Source: Oscillospiraceae bacterium
Lineage (GTDB): Bacteria; Bacillota; Clostridia; Oscillospirales; Oscillospiraceae
Assembly (NCBI GenBank): GCA_022794215.1
Contig: JAAWEH010000007.1
Location: 1-64,000, forward strand
Direction: 5' to 3'
Length of the DNA stretch: 64,000 nt
Below the pieces are notes generated by a model. It saw only the letters and a list, made by a program, of their open reading frames with translations, did no database searches and was not told the DNA's origin. Made by a program: the position numbers and the translations under genes. This document shows positions 8,828 through 17,305 of the stretch, piece by piece (the stretch's first letter is position 1; each line of letters opens with the position of its first letter).

Positions 8828-8856
8828 TCATAAAAGTGGACATCCCCTCATAGGTA
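8828..8856 (+). promoter_or_regulatory. Candidate sigma-E promoter for the spoIIIA operon
   Basis: TCATAAA (8828-8834), 14 bases, then CATAGGTA (8849-8856). These resemble the mother-cell sigma-E elements KMATATT and CATACAMT at the expected spacing, though the -10 matches only in its CATA half. The operon is sigma-E dependent in Bacillus subtilis, so the position is sensible. The motif is loose. Confidence 0.4.
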
Positions 8857-8885
8857 TGGATCAGCACCAAAGAGGAGGGAACCTT

Positions 8886-9782
8886 ATGAATCCATTTGAC
8901 CAGGTTTGCGCTCTGCTTCCCCCGGAGCTGCGGCGACGGGCCCAGGGGCTCCACCCGCTGATGGCCCGGAGGGTGGAGGAGATCCGGCTCCGGGCGGGGC
9001 GAAGTCCTACGGTGACTGTGGGGGCGGATGAACTGCCCCTGCCCGGCGAGGGGGTGGTCACCCTTCGGGATTTGGAGCTGACCATGGAAATTGCGACCCG
9101 GGCCAGCGCCCACGCAGCGCTGGAGCGGGTACGCCAGGGATATTTTACGTTTCGGGGCGGACACCGCATCGGACTGTGCGGCAGTGTATGGACGGAGGGG
9201 GGAGAGGTGAGGAACCTGCGTTGTCTTTCCTCTTTGAACATCCGGGTGGCCCACGCCGTTCCGGGGTGTGGGACAACCCTCCTTCCGGAGCTTCTGCGGG
9301 AGGGGAGTTTTGTCAGTACCCTTTTGGTATCTCCTCCGGGAGGGGGAAAAACCACCCTTTTGCGGGATCTGACCCGGCTGCTCTCGGACGGGGTCTGTGC
9401 GCCGCCTGTGCGGGTGGGGCTGGCCGACGAGCGGGGAGAGGTGGCCGCCCTGTGGGACGGAATTGCCCAGTTCGACGTGGGGGAGCGGACTGACGTGCTG
9501 GAGGGCTGCCCCAAGGCGCAGGGGCTGATGATGCTTCTCCGGGGGATGAATCCGCAGGTTCTTTGCTGCGATGAAATCACCGATCCGGCCGACCTGACTG
9601 CGCTGGAGCAATGCAGCAGCTGCGGGGTGAAGCTGTTGAGCACCGTTCATGGGGAGGGGGTGGAGGATCTCTGCCGAAAGCCCTTATACCGTACTCTTTT
9701 GTCCCGGGGACTATTTGAGCGGGCGGTGGTGCTCTGCCGCCGGTCTGAGCCCGGCTACCGGGTGGAGGTGCTATCGTGGTGA
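8886..9782 (+). CDS. spoIIIAA: Stage III sporulation protein AA (ATPase)
   Basis: A 298-residue cytoplasmic ATPase related to secretion ATPases, acting in the mother cell as motor of the SpoIIIA-SpoIIQ channel. Walker A is PPGGGKTTLLRDL near residues 150-160, followed by LADERGEVAALWDG. The ATG at 8886 is preceded by GAGGAGGG; an in-frame ATG at 8856 overlaps the presumed promoter. The last codons overlap spoIIIAB. It opens a complete AA-AH operon. Confidence 0.95.
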   Translation: MNPFDQVCALLPPELRRRAQGLHPLMARRVEEIRLRAGRSPTVTVGADELPLPGEGVVTLRDLELTMEIATRASAHAALERVRQGYFTFRGGHRIGLCGSVWTEGGEVRNLRCLSSLNIRVAHAVPGCGTTLLPELLREGSFVSTLLVSPPGGGKTTLLRDLTRLLSDGVCAPPVRVGLADERGEVAALWDGIAQFDVGERTDVLEGCPKAQGLMMLLRGMNPQVLCCDEITDPADLTALEQCSSCGVKLLSTVHGEGVEDLCRKPLYRTLLSRGLFERAVVLCRRSEPGYRVEVLSW

Positions 9783-10288
9783 AGGCGCTGGGGGCGATGC
9801 TTGTGATAGGCGGTGGACTGTGGTGGGGGCTGAGCCGGAGCAGAGAGCTGTCCCGGCGGCGAGCGGCCATAGAGGCTTGGGCAGAGGCGCTGGCCCTTTT
9901 GGAGGGGGAACTGGCGTTCTCTCTTCCAGCCATGCCTGAACTGTTGGAAGGGCTGTCCCGGCGAAGCCGCAGTCCGGCACGGGAAGCGCTGAGCGCGATC
10001 CAGGCCAATATGGACAGGCTGGGGGAAAAATCTTTTTCTCAGCTGTGGAGGGAGGCGCTGGAGGCCCATGGAGAAGCTCTGGCCCCCGAGGATCTGGAGC
10101 AGTTGTGCCGCTTGGGCGGCCTTTTGAGCCGCCGCGGTTGGGAGGATCAGCGTGAGGCGGCGGAAGCCGTCCGAATTTCCCTTCTGGCCCAGGCAGAGCA
10201 GCTCCGGGAGGAACTGCGGCGGGAGGGGAAGAGCTACGGTACCCTGGGGCTTGCGCTGGGGGCCTTTCTGGCGATTTTACTGATGTGA
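9776..10288 (+). CDS. spoIIIAB: Stage III sporulation protein AB
   Basis: A 170-residue membrane protein with hydrophobic segments at both ends (LGAMLVIGGGLWWGL and LGLALGAFLAILLM) and a helical middle with WAEALALLEGELAF. It resembles type II secretion F-type components and belongs to the spore feeding-tube apparatus. The GTG start lies inside the end of spoIIIAA; a second GTG follows at once at 9779. Confidence 0.93.
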   Translation: MVKALGAMLVIGGGLWWGLSRSRELSRRRAAIEAWAEALALLEGELAFSLPAMPELLEGLSRRSRSPAREALSAIQANMDRLGEKSFSQLWREALEAHGEALAPEDLEQLCRLGGLLSRRGWEDQREAAEAVRISLLAQAEQLREELRREGKSYGTLGLALGAFLAILLM

Positions 10289-10301
10289 TAGGGGGATCGG
10301 T

Positions 10302-10496
10302 ATGGACGTGGATTTCATTTTTCGCATCGCGGCCATCGGCATCCTGGTGGCGGTTTTAAATCAGGTGCTCTCCCGTTCCGGACGGGACGAGCAGGCGATG
10401 ATGACCACCCTGGCCGGCCTGGTGGTGGTGCTGATGATGGTGGTGCAGAAGATCAGTGACCTCTTCATTCTGGTGAAGGGGCTGTTTGGATTGTGA
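10302..10496 (+). CDS. spoIIIAC: Stage III sporulation protein AC
   Basis: A 64-residue integral membrane protein, the standard AC length, with two hydrophobic helices (FRIAAIGILVAVLNQVL and MMTTLAGLVVVLMMVV). It sits in fixed order between AB and AD. Confidence 0.93.
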   Translation: MDVDFIFRIAAIGILVAVLNQVLSRSGRDEQAMMTTLAGLVVVLMMVVQKISDLFILVKGLFGL

Positions 10497-10502
10497 TGGA
10501 GT

Positions 10503-10886
10503 ATGGATATTTTCAAGCTTTCAGCCCTGGCAGTGACGGCGGCGCTGTGCGCCCTGGTGCTGCGCAGGCAAGTGCCCGAGCTGGCCCTGGTTCTCACTTT
10601 GGCGGCAGGGACGATCCTTCTGGGACAGGCTATGGACTGCGTTGCAGGGGTTCGGGGGCTTACCGATTCCCTGGCCCGAACCGCGGGGCTCTCGATCCAA
10701 GTGTGGAAGCCGGTTTGGAAGACGGTGGGGATCGGGGTGGTGGCAAAGCTGTCCTCCGCGGTATGCAGGGATGCGGGAGAAGGAGGGGTGGCCGCCTTTG
10801 TAGAGACAGCGGGAGCGGCCCTGGCGCTGTTCACCGCCCTTCCGCTGGTGGAGCTTGTGTTCGACGCTTTGGGCGCTCTGCTGTAA
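10503..10886 (+). CDS. spoIIIAD: Stage III sporulation protein AD
   Basis: A 127-residue membrane protein with several hydrophobic helices (LSALAVTAALCALVL, LALVLTLAAGTILLG, VGIGVVAKLSSAVCRDAGEG). The VAKLSSAVCRDAG-type stretch is characteristic of SpoIIIAD. It begins seven bases after spoIIIAC and ends just ahead of spoIIIAE. Confidence 0.92.
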   Translation: MDIFKLSALAVTAALCALVLRRQVPELALVLTLAAGTILLGQAMDCVAGVRGLTDSLARTAGLSIQVWKPVWKTVGIGVVAKLSSAVCRDAGEGGVAAFVETAGAALALFTALPLVELVFDALGALL

Positions 10887-10894
10887 TAGGGGCG

Positions 10895-11962
10895 ATGCTG
10901 TTGATGCTTTTTCTGCTGCCGGTTCGGGCTTCGGAACTGGCCCGGGCGGTGGGGGCAGATCAGGTGACAGGTGCGGCCCGGGAGTATCTGGATGGGTACC
11001 TGGACGCAGGGGAGCTGACGGGAAAGGACTGGAGCTCCGGGGCGGCAACTATTGTGCAAAAAGGAGCGGAAAATCTTCCCGGGATCCTGACAGGCGCCAT
11101 GCGCAGCGGGGTTTTACTGCTGGCGGTGGCCATGCTGTGCGGCCTTTCGGAAAGCGTTCGGGAGGAGCTGGGAAGCGGCGGGCTGGATCCCATCCGGCTG
11201 GCGGGAGCCGGGGCGGTGACAGCCATTGCGGTATCTGACGTAAATACCCTCATGGGCCTGGGGCGGGAAGCCCTGGGGCAGATGGATCTATTTTCCAAAG
11301 CGCTGCTGCCGACGGTAACGGCGGCGGGAGCGGCGGCGGGGATGCCGGCGGCCGCAGTTGCGCGGCAAGGGGTCACGCTGCTGTTTTTGGGGCTTTTGCT
11401 CACAGCGGCAGACCGGCTGATCCTGCCGGTGGTCTATGCCTATGTAGCGGCAGAGGCGGCCTGCACAGCGCTGGACAACGGTGGACTAAAACGGCTGGCA
11501 GGTCTTTTGAAGTGGGGAGCGACGGGGATGCTGACCCTGCTGCTCACCGGCTTTACGTTCTATCTTACCATTTCCGGAGCGGTGGCAGGAAATGCTGACG
11601 CCATGAGTCAAAAGGCGGCCAAGACGGTGCTCTCCGGAATGATCCCCGTGGTAGGCGGGATCCTCTCCGATGCTGCCGAGACGGTGGTGGCCGGCGCGGG
11701 GGTGGTGAAAGGAACGGTGGGAGTGGTAGGGCTTTTAACGGTGCTTGCCATTTGCGTAGGCCCCTTTCTCCGCCTGGGGGCCCACTATCTGGTCTATAAA
11801 ATGGCCGCGGCTCTTACCGCCACAGTGACGCCCGGCCCTACGGCAGATCTGATCGACGCCATTGGTTCCGCCTTTGCTCTGATTTTGGGCATGGTGGGCG
11901 GGGGAGGAATGATCCTCTACATAGCTCTGATTACCTCAATAAAGGCGGTGGGCGGCGGATGA
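10895..11962 (+). CDS. spoIIIAE: Stage III sporulation protein AE
   Basis: A 355-residue polytopic membrane protein with a signal-like start (MLLMLFLLPVRASEL) and a long hydrophobic C-terminal part. The stretch GMIPVVGGILSDAAETVVAGAGVVKG is a family mark. The ATG at 10895 follows the spoIIIAD stop by eight bases with a weak AGGGG site. The reading frame stays open far upstream inside spoIIIAD, but that part has no AE-like character. It overlaps spoIIIAF by ATGA. Confidence 0.92.
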   Translation: MLLMLFLLPVRASELARAVGADQVTGAAREYLDGYLDAGELTGKDWSSGAATIVQKGAENLPGILTGAMRSGVLLLAVAMLCGLSESVREELGSGGLDPIRLAGAGAVTAIAVSDVNTLMGLGREALGQMDLFSKALLPTVTAAGAAAGMPAAAVARQGVTLLFLGLLLTAADRLILPVVYAYVAAEAACTALDNGGLKRLAGLLKWGATGMLTLLLTGFTFYLTISGAVAGNADAMSQKAAKTVLSGMIPVVGGILSDAAETVVAGAGVVKGTVGVVGLLTVLAICVGPFLRLGAHYLVYKMAAALTATVTPGPTADLIDAIGSAFALILGMVGGGGMILYIALITSIKAVGGG

Positions 11963-12438
11963 ACGGGCTGCGGGAATGGCTGCTGGGTGTGGTAGCGGCG
12001 GCATTGGCGGTATCTTTGGCCCAGTCGCTTACGCCGGACGGAACGGTGAAGCGGGTGGGGCGATTGGTGGGAGGCTTGGTGTTGCTGCTGGCGGTGGTTC
12101 GGCCCCTGGGAGCCTTGATCCCCCGGGCGGCGTCGCTGCCGGTTATGGCCTATGGAACCATGACAGAGGAAGAAGCGGGACAGGGGGGAGAAGAAGTGAT
12201 AAAAACCCTCATAGCGGAAAAAACAGGTGCATATATTGTGGACAAAGGCCAGGCCCTGGGCCTCTCTTGTCAGGCCCGGGTGCGTGTGACTACAGATGAG
12301 AGCGGCTGGCCGGTGCCTTGGGAAGCGGAGATATGGGGACAGTGGACACCGGAAGGAAAAAAGAAGCTCTCCCGGGCGGTGGAGGAGGATCTGGGCATCC
12401 CCGCCCAGCGGCAGAGCTTTTGGGAGGAGGGAACATGA
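11959..12438 (+). CDS. spoIIIAF: Stage III sporulation protein AF
   Basis: A 159-residue protein with two N-terminal membrane helices (LLGVVAAALAVSLAQSL and LVGGLVLLLAVVRPLGAL) and a soluble ring-building-like domain that ends in a basic, Pro-rich tail. It is coupled at both ends by ATGA overlaps to spoIIIAE and spoIIIAG. Confidence 0.92.
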   Translation: MNGLREWLLGVVAAALAVSLAQSLTPDGTVKRVGRLVGGLVLLLAVVRPLGALIPRAASLPVMAYGTMTEEEAGQGGEEVIKTLIAEKTGAYIVDKGQALGLSCQARVRVTTDESGWPVPWEAEIWGQWTPEGKKKLSRAVEEDLGIPAQRQSFWEEGT

Positions 12439-12947
12439 AGGAGCAAAAATGGGCGCAAAGGTTGACCGCGGCCTTTGGAAAATACAAATACGTATTGTTG
12501 GTAGTTCTGGTGGGGGCGCTTCTGCTGATTTGGCCTGCGGGGGAACCGGCAGGGGAGGCGGAAGTTTCCAATCAGATGCGGGAGGATCTCTTTCAGGTCA
12601 GCCAGCTGGAGGAAAAGCTGAGGCGGGCTTTGTGCCAGGTGGAGGGAGCGGGGGATGTGACGGTGGTGCTCACCCTTGAGGAAAGTCCCCGACAAGTGCT
12701 GGCCCAGGATGTCAACACTTCGGAAGGAGAGAGCCAAAGCAGCAGAAGCGATGAAACGGTGCTGCTGTCTAAAGGGTCGGGAACCCAGGAACCGGCAGTC
12801 CTTCAGCAGTTGGGCCCGGAATACCGAGGAGCCCTGGTGGTGAGCCAGGGCGGGGACGATCCCCAGGTGCGTCTGGCCCTCAGTAAGGCGGTCTCTGCCC
12901 TCACCGGGCTGGGAGCGGATAAGATTTCGATTTGCAAGGGAAAGTGA
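12435..12947 (+). CDS. spoIIIAG: Stage III sporulation protein AG
   Basis: A 170-residue single-pass protein: cytoplasmic start, helix YVLLVVLVGALLLIWPAG, then an intermembrane ring-building domain (LRRALCQVEGAGDVTVVLTL) split by a Ser/Glu-rich insert. In B. subtilis AG forms a large ring in the intermembrane space. The ATG at 12435 overlaps the spoIIIAF stop. Confidence 0.93.
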   Translation: MKEQKWAQRLTAAFGKYKYVLLVVLVGALLLIWPAGEPAGEAEVSNQMREDLFQVSQLEEKLRRALCQVEGAGDVTVVLTLEESPRQVLAQDVNTSEGESQSSRSDETVLLSKGSGTQEPAVLQQLGPEYRGALVVSQGGDDPQVRLALSKAVSALTGLGADKISICKGK

Positions 12948-12958
12948 GGAAAAACAGT

Positions 12959-13528
12959 ATGAAACTTTGGAAGCGCAACGCGGTGGTGGCCGCCATTGTT
13001 CTGTTCGTGTGTGTGGCGGTGTACCTCAACTGGTCCTATCAGCAGGAGCCGGATCAGGTCGATGTAGGAAAGACGCTGGGGCAGGCGGCCCTGGTGGGGA
13101 GCACCACCAATGATCCGCTGCTGGCCGTGACTCCGGCGCCGGGAGAGAGCGCCGCTCCCGGCACCACCGCCACAGGCTACTTTGCCTCGGCCCGGCTCAA
13201 CCGGCAGCAGGCCCGGGACAGCGCTTTGGGAATGCTTCAGGAGACGCTGAACAGTGTTTCTGCGGAAGAGGTGGCCAAGGCTGACGCGGGGGCTGCCATC
13301 GAGACCCTGGCAACCACCACTGTGTCTGAGGCCCAGATCGAAAACCTGGTGATCGCCAAGGGGTACGCCGATTGTGTGGCCTTTGTCAGTGAGGGGGGCG
13401 TTTCGGTGGTGGTAGCGGCCACTGAGAACGGCCTTCAGGATGCGGATGTGGCCCGGATCGCCGAGATCGTTACCGGAGAAACCGGGGTCAGCGCCAGCCA
13501 AATCACCATCATTGAGGCGGAGGGCTGA
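12959..13528 (+). CDS. spoIIIAH: Stage III sporulation protein AH
   Basis: A 189-residue single-pass protein: basic start MKLWKRNAVVAAIV, one helix, a Pro/Thr-rich linker and a C-terminal YscJ/FliF-like ring domain (DADVARIAEIVTGETGVS). It is the mother-cell partner of forespore SpoIIQ. The ATG at 12959 follows GAGG; an in-frame TTG at 12932 lies within spoIIIAG. Last gene of the operon; no hairpin terminator follows it. Confidence 0.93.
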   Translation: MKLWKRNAVVAAIVLFVCVAVYLNWSYQQEPDQVDVGKTLGQAALVGSTTNDPLLAVTPAPGESAAPGTTATGYFASARLNRQQARDSALGMLQETLNSVSAEEVAKADAGAAIETLATTTVSEAQIENLVIAKGYADCVAFVSEGGVSVVVAATENGLQDADVARIAEIVTGETGVSASQITIIEAEG

Positions 13529-13558
13529 GCAAAATATCAGGAAGATGAAAAAATATGT

Positions 13559-13586
13559 TTGTAATTTTCCGTTTCTGTGGTACAAT
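13559..13586 (+). promoter_or_regulatory. Promoter for the Asp23-family gene
   Basis: TTGTAA (13559-13564), a 16-base spacer and TACAAT (13581-13586). The predicted start near 13593 makes an ATG at 13601 unlikely to be the translation start. Confidence 0.65.
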
Positions 13587-13633
13587 GAGGATAACCATCT
13601 ATGATCGACCACGGGAAAGGAAGCGTGAAAGAT

Positions 13634-14020
13634 ATGGCCGAAGGAAAAGAATATATTTCTTGCCCCGATGAACTGGGGTGCATCCATATTTCGGAGGATG
13701 TGCTGGCGGTGACCGCAGCGGCTGCCGCGCTGGAGGTAGAGGGCATTGGCGGTCTGGCTGCCAATCTGGGCAGCGACATTGCGGAGCTGCTGGCCGGACG
13801 GAAGAACCTGAGCAAGGGGGTTCGGGTCACGGTTGCGGAAAACAGCGTGACGGTGGACATTTCCCTGCTGGTAAAGTACGGCTCCTCGGTGCAGGAGGCG
13901 GCTAAGGCGGTTCAGAATGCCGTTTCTGACGCCATTGTGAATGCCAGCGGATTTACCGTTGCGGCGGTGAACGTTCATGTGGCGGGGGTCAGCTTTTCCT
14001 CGGCCAAACGCAGCAAGTAA
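13634..14020 (+). CDS. Asp23/Gls24-family envelope stress protein
   Basis: A 128-residue protein of the alkaline-shock Asp23 family, the YqhY type encoded between spoIIIA and nusB. The core reads ISEDVLAVTAAAAALEVEGI and then VTVDISLLVKYGSSVQEAAK. I use the ATG at 13634, preceded by GGAAAGGAAG; an ATG at 13601 and a GTG at 13625 are alternatives. In B. subtilis yqhY lies next to accBC and is tied to fatty-acid synthesis control; accB and accC are not here. A strong terminator follows. Confidence 0.88.
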   Translation: MAEGKEYISCPDELGCIHISEDVLAVTAAAAALEVEGIGGLAANLGSDIAELLAGRKNLSKGVRVTVAENSVTVDISLLVKYGSSVQEAAKAVQNAVSDAIVNASGFTVAAVNVHVAGVSFSSAKRSK

Positions 14021-14041
14021 AAAGTCCAATACGATAGACAG

Positions 14042-14076
14042 GGCCCGAAGCGAAACTCTTCGCTTCGGGCCTTTTT
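14042..14076 (+). terminator. Intrinsic terminator after the Asp23-family gene
   Basis: A 13-bp GC-rich stem (14042-14054 with 14059-14071), a 4-base loop and five Ts. Confidence 0.93.
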
Positions 14077-14135
14077 CTGTGCAGATTTTTTCCCGATAAC
14101 GCTATTTAGGGGTTCCCTTTTTGCATAAACGAGTG

Positions 14136-14141
14136 TATAAT
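14136..14141 (+). promoter_or_regulatory. Possible -10 element for nusB
   Basis: A perfect TATAAT lies 46 bases upstream of the nusB ATG, behind a terminator, but the -35 position 17 bases upstream (TTCCCT) is poor. It is the first promoter-like signal of the long downstream gene run. Confidence 0.4.
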
Positions 14142-14187
14142 GATGGATACCCAAAAATGGGAAGATAGGCCATCGGGAGGGAACCCC

Positions 14188-14691
14188 ATGACAAGAAGCA
14201 ACGCCAGAGAATTGGCTGTCCATTTCGTATTTGAACTGGGCTTTTCCAAACAAACTGCCGACGAACTGCTGGCCGAGGCGCTCAAGCGCCCGGTTTTTGA
14301 GCTCATCGGCCAGGAGGAGCCCCTGTATGCGGAATTCCCCAATGCAGAGCAGCGCGCCTATATTGCTTCCTTGGTGCGCGGTGTGCATGACCACGGCCCG
14401 GAGCTGGATGGGTACATCAGCAAGTACGCCATCGGGTGGAACTTTTCCCGGATTCCCAGGGTGGTGGTGGCCATACTTCGGGTTTGTATGTATGAGATCC
14501 TCTATATGCAGGACGTGCCCAACGCCGCCGCCATCAACGAGGCGGTGGAGCTTACCAAGCACTATGAGGAGCCGGAGCTGGCTTCCTTTGTCAACGGGAT
14601 CCTGGGCTCCTTTGTTCGCGCCGAGCCGCTGCCGGAGGACGTGCTTCCGGCGCCGGAAACCCTGTTTGACGCTCCGGAGGAGGAAAAATGA
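14188..14691 (+). CDS. nusB: Transcription antitermination protein NusB
   Basis: A 167-residue all-helical RNA-binding protein that joins NusE (S10) in rRNA antitermination. N-terminal RSNARELAVHFVFELGFS and C-terminal AAINEAVELTKHYEEPELASF match NusB. The ATG at 14188 has GGGAGGG six bases upstream; an ATG at 14140 overlaps the -10 element. The acidic C-terminal tail is longer than in B. subtilis. It overlaps the next gene by ATGA. Confidence 0.94.
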   Translation: MTRSNARELAVHFVFELGFSKQTADELLAEALKRPVFELIGQEEPLYAEFPNAEQRAYIASLVRGVHDHGPELDGYISKYAIGWNFSRIPRVVVAILRVCMYEILYMQDVPNAAAINEAVELTKHYEEPELASFVNGILGSFVRAEPLPEDVLPAPETLFDAPEEEK

Positions 14692-15629
14692 AGGCTTTGG
14701 GCCTGGACACCAGCAATTATACCACCTCAGCGGCGGTATTTGACGGGGAGACAGGGGAGAACCGCGGACGACTTTTGGAGGTGCGTCCCGGTCAGCTGGG
14801 GCTTCGCCAGTCAGAGGCGCTGTTTCAGCATGTGAAGGCCCTTCCGGAGCGGATGAAGGAATTGAGGGAAACGGGGCTGCTGGAAAATGTGGCCGCCGTA
14901 GCTGCCTCCACCCGCCCCCGGGCGGTGGAGGGATCCTATATGCCCTGCTTTTTGGCGGGGGAGAGCCTGGGGCGGAGTGTGGCCGAGGTTTTGAACGTCC
15001 CTTTTTTTGCGGTCTCCCATCAGCAGGGCCATCTTGCCGCCGCCGCTTGGTCGGCGGGACAGATGCATCTGCTGGACGAACCCTTTTTGGCCTGGCATCT
15101 GTCTGGGGGTACCACCGAGCTTTTGTATGCTGAGCCCGAGGGAGCCAATGTGAAGGCCCAGCGGATCGGGGGAACCACCGACATTTCGGCAGGGCAGCTC
15201 ATTGACCGGACAGGGGTGCTCCTGGGGCTTTCTTTCCCAGCGGGTAAAGCGCTGGATCAGCTTTCAGAACAGTCCGGATCCCGGGATCAGTTTCGGGTGA
15301 AGGTACAGGATATGGCCTTTTCCCTTTCGGGCATGGAGAACCAGGTCAAGGCCCTGATGGAAAAAGGCAGAGAACCGGCTGATATAGCCCGGTTTGTTTT
15401 GAACACAGTATCTGATGCTGTCTGCCGGGCCACCGTGGAGGCCCAGGATCGGTTTCCCGGGATACCCCTTCTGTGTTCGGGAGGGGTGGCATCCAACCGC
15501 AGACTGCGGTACGTTTTGAGCGAATTTTGCCAGGGGATGTTTGCTCAGCCCCAATATTCCACTGACAATGCCATGGGAGCAGCGATTTTAGCCCGCCGTT
15601 TGATGGGCGCACAAAGGAGAGATCTGTGA
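14688..15629 (+). CDS. TsaD/Kae1-like (peptidase M22 family) protein
   Basis: A 313-residue ASKHA-fold protein related to TsaD, the catalytic subunit for tRNA t6A. It keeps the metal-binding HQQGH (HxxxH), a LSGGTTELL phosphate-binding loop, SGGVASNRRLR and the STDNAMGAA aspartate, but its N-terminus reads LDTSNYTTSAAV where canonical TsaD has TSCDETAVAV. It is somewhat shorter than TsaD. It occupies the place where folD lies in B. subtilis (between nusB and xseA). It may be a paralogue of unknown substrate; tsaE and tsaB are elsewhere in the window without a tsaD. Confidence 0.8.
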   Translation: MKALGLDTSNYTTSAAVFDGETGENRGRLLEVRPGQLGLRQSEALFQHVKALPERMKELRETGLLENVAAVAASTRPRAVEGSYMPCFLAGESLGRSVAEVLNVPFFAVSHQQGHLAAAAWSAGQMHLLDEPFLAWHLSGGTTELLYAEPEGANVKAQRIGGTTDISAGQLIDRTGVLLGLSFPAGKALDQLSEQSGSRDQFRVKVQDMAFSLSGMENQVKALMEKGREPADIARFVLNTVSDAVCRATVEAQDRFPGIPLLCSGGVASNRRLRYVLSEFCQGMFAQPQYSTDNAMGAAILARRLMGAQRRDL

Positions 15630-15805
15630 TGAATGAATTCGTGGTGCACTGGCTGGTAGCTCTGGCGGCAATTTTTCTCATTCTGCTTGCCCTCTACCTG
15701 GTGATCCGCATGGCGGTGCGGGGGGCGATCAAGGAGGCCTTCCGAGAGATCGCCAAAGAGATCGCCGAGGAGGTCTGGCGGGAGGACGAGGAGAAGAAGG
15801 GGTAA
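15629..15805 (+). CDS. Small single-pass membrane protein (58 aa)
   Basis: A 58-residue frame whose ATG overlaps the preceding stop (TGATG). Residues about 6-27 form one hydrophobic helix (VVHWLVALAAIFLILLALYL), followed by an amphipathic, charged tail rich in Glu, Lys and Arg (EAFREIAKEIAEEVWRED). The overlap with the upstream gene and GGAGA just ahead of the start support translation. It resembles no family I can name. Possible roles include anchoring or scaffolding. Confidence 0.7.
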   Translation: MNEFVVHWLVALAAIFLILLALYLVIRMAVRGAIKEAFREIAKEIAEEVWREDEEKKG

Positions 15806-15843
15806 GATCTTGCCCTACCGTCCATTAGAGGGAGGATCAAGCC

Positions 15844-17034
15844 TTGAGATATCCAGTCTATTCGGTGACCCAGGTCAACCGGCATATCAAAGATCTGCTG
15901 GACACCGATCAGCTTCTTTCTGGCCTTTTTATCCGGGGGGAGCTGTCCAACTATAAAATGTATCCGTCAGGTCACCACTATTTCTCTTTGAAGGACGAGG
16001 CGGGAGCCCTGCGCTGCGTCATGTTCCGGCAGGAGGCGGCCGCCCTTCGCTTTCGGCCCCAGAATGGGATGAAGGTGGTGGCCTTTGGACGGGTGAGCGT
16101 GTTTCCCCGGGATGGACAGTATCAGCTCTATGTGTCCGCCCTCACCCCCGATGGGGTGGGGGATCTTCATGTGGCGTTTGAGCAGCTGAAGGCGCGGCTG
16201 GCGGAGGAAGGCCTCTTTGATGAGGAGCATAAAAAGCCGATCCCGCGCTATCCCCGGCGCATTGCGCTGATTACCTCCCCGGCGGGAGCGGCGGTGCGGG
16301 ACATGATCCGCATTTTGGGCGCCCGGTGGCCGGCAGCAGAGGTTTATGTGGTGCCCTGCCGGGTTCAGGGAGCGGAGGCTCCTGGGGAGATCGCCGGCGC
16401 CATTGCCTGGGTCAACCGGGAAAAGCTGGCTGATGTGATCATCACAGGACGGGGCGGCGGCTCCATGGAGGATTTGTGGTGCTTCAACGATGAGAGGGTG
16501 GCACGGGCCATCTACGCCTCGGAGATCCCCCTGATCTCTGCCGTGGGCCACGAGCCCGATGTAACCATTGCGGACTATGTAGCCGACGTTCGGGCGGCGA
16601 CCCCCTCCAACGGAGCGGAGTTGGCTGTGCCGGATCAAAATGAACAGTATGCCCGTTTGGAGCATTTGAGACGCCGGATGGGCAAGGCGGTGGAAGGACA
16701 GCTGCGGCAGAGCCGAGCCCTTTTGGAGCGGGCGGGGCGGAGCAGATTGCTCCAGGATCCCATGAGCTGGGTCTACGACCGGCGAATGCTGCTGGATCGG
16801 CAGCAGGAGCGGCTGACAAACAGCCTGAGCTTGTCGCTCAGCGCCCAGCGGCAGGACGTGGCCCGCCTTGCGGCGGCGCTGGATGCGCTGAGTCCCCTGA
16901 AGGTGTTGGGGCGTGGATATGCCATTGCCCAGGGGCCGAAAGGAATTGTAAAGTCGGTGAAGGATGTAAAGGCCGGAGATGACCTGGAACTCCAACTGAC
17001 AGACGGAAGGCTTCGCTGTGAGGTAAAGCCTTAA
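15844..17034 (+). CDS. xseA: Exodeoxyribonuclease VII large subunit
   Basis: A 396-residue subunit of the single-strand exonuclease. An N-terminal OB fold (about 1-100, with NYKMYPSGHHYFSLKDEAG) precedes the catalytic domain with ITSPAGAAVRDMI, GRGGGSMEDLWCFNDE and SAVGHEPDVTIADYVAD, then a long coiled coil. The TTG start follows a GGGAGGATC site by about eight bases. xseB lies 35 bases downstream. Confidence 0.95.
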   Translation: MRYPVYSVTQVNRHIKDLLDTDQLLSGLFIRGELSNYKMYPSGHHYFSLKDEAGALRCVMFRQEAAALRFRPQNGMKVVAFGRVSVFPRDGQYQLYVSALTPDGVGDLHVAFEQLKARLAEEGLFDEEHKKPIPRYPRRIALITSPAGAAVRDMIRILGARWPAAEVYVVPCRVQGAEAPGEIAGAIAWVNREKLADVIITGRGGGSMEDLWCFNDERVARAIYASEIPLISAVGHEPDVTIADYVADVRAATPSNGAELAVPDQNEQYARLEHLRRRMGKAVEGQLRQSRALLERAGRSRLLQDPMSWVYDRRMLLDRQQERLTNSLSLSLSAQRQDVARLAAALDALSPLKVLGRGYAIAQGPKGIVKSVKDVKAGDDLELQLTDGRLRCEVKP

Positions 17035-17068
17035 AAGAACCAGAAAAATTCCGAGGAGGAATACCGGT

Positions 17069-17305
17069 ATGCCCGCAAAAAAGCCCACGTTTGAAGAGGC
17101 CATGGAGCGCCTGGAAGTCATTGTATCGCGTTTGGAGCAGGGGGACGCTCCCTTGGAGGAGGCTATGGCCCTGTTTGAGGAAGGAACCGCCCTGATGAAG
17201 CAGTGTTCCCAGACCCTGGATAAGGCCGAGCAGAAGGTGGCTAAGCTGTTTCCCGGGCGGGACGGCAAAGCGGTGGAAGAACCAATGGAGGATATGGAGC
17301 TGTGA
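17069..17305 (+). CDS. xseB: Exodeoxyribonuclease VII small subunit
   Basis: A 78-residue helical protein of usual length: FEEAMERLEVIVSRLEQGD and LEEAMALFEEGTALMKQC are the family signature. It binds the XseA coiled coil. The ribosome site is GAGGAG and the last codons overlap the GTG of ispA. Confidence 0.95.
   Translation: MPAKKPTFEEAMERLEVIVSRLEQGDAPLEEAMALFEEGTALMKQCSQTLDKAEQKVAKLFPGRDGKAVEEPMEDMEL

Noticed and set aside
10493-10894. Upstream open extension of spoIIIAE
   Set aside because: It lies entirely over spoIIIAD in another frame; a signal-like start at 10895 fits SpoIIIAE.
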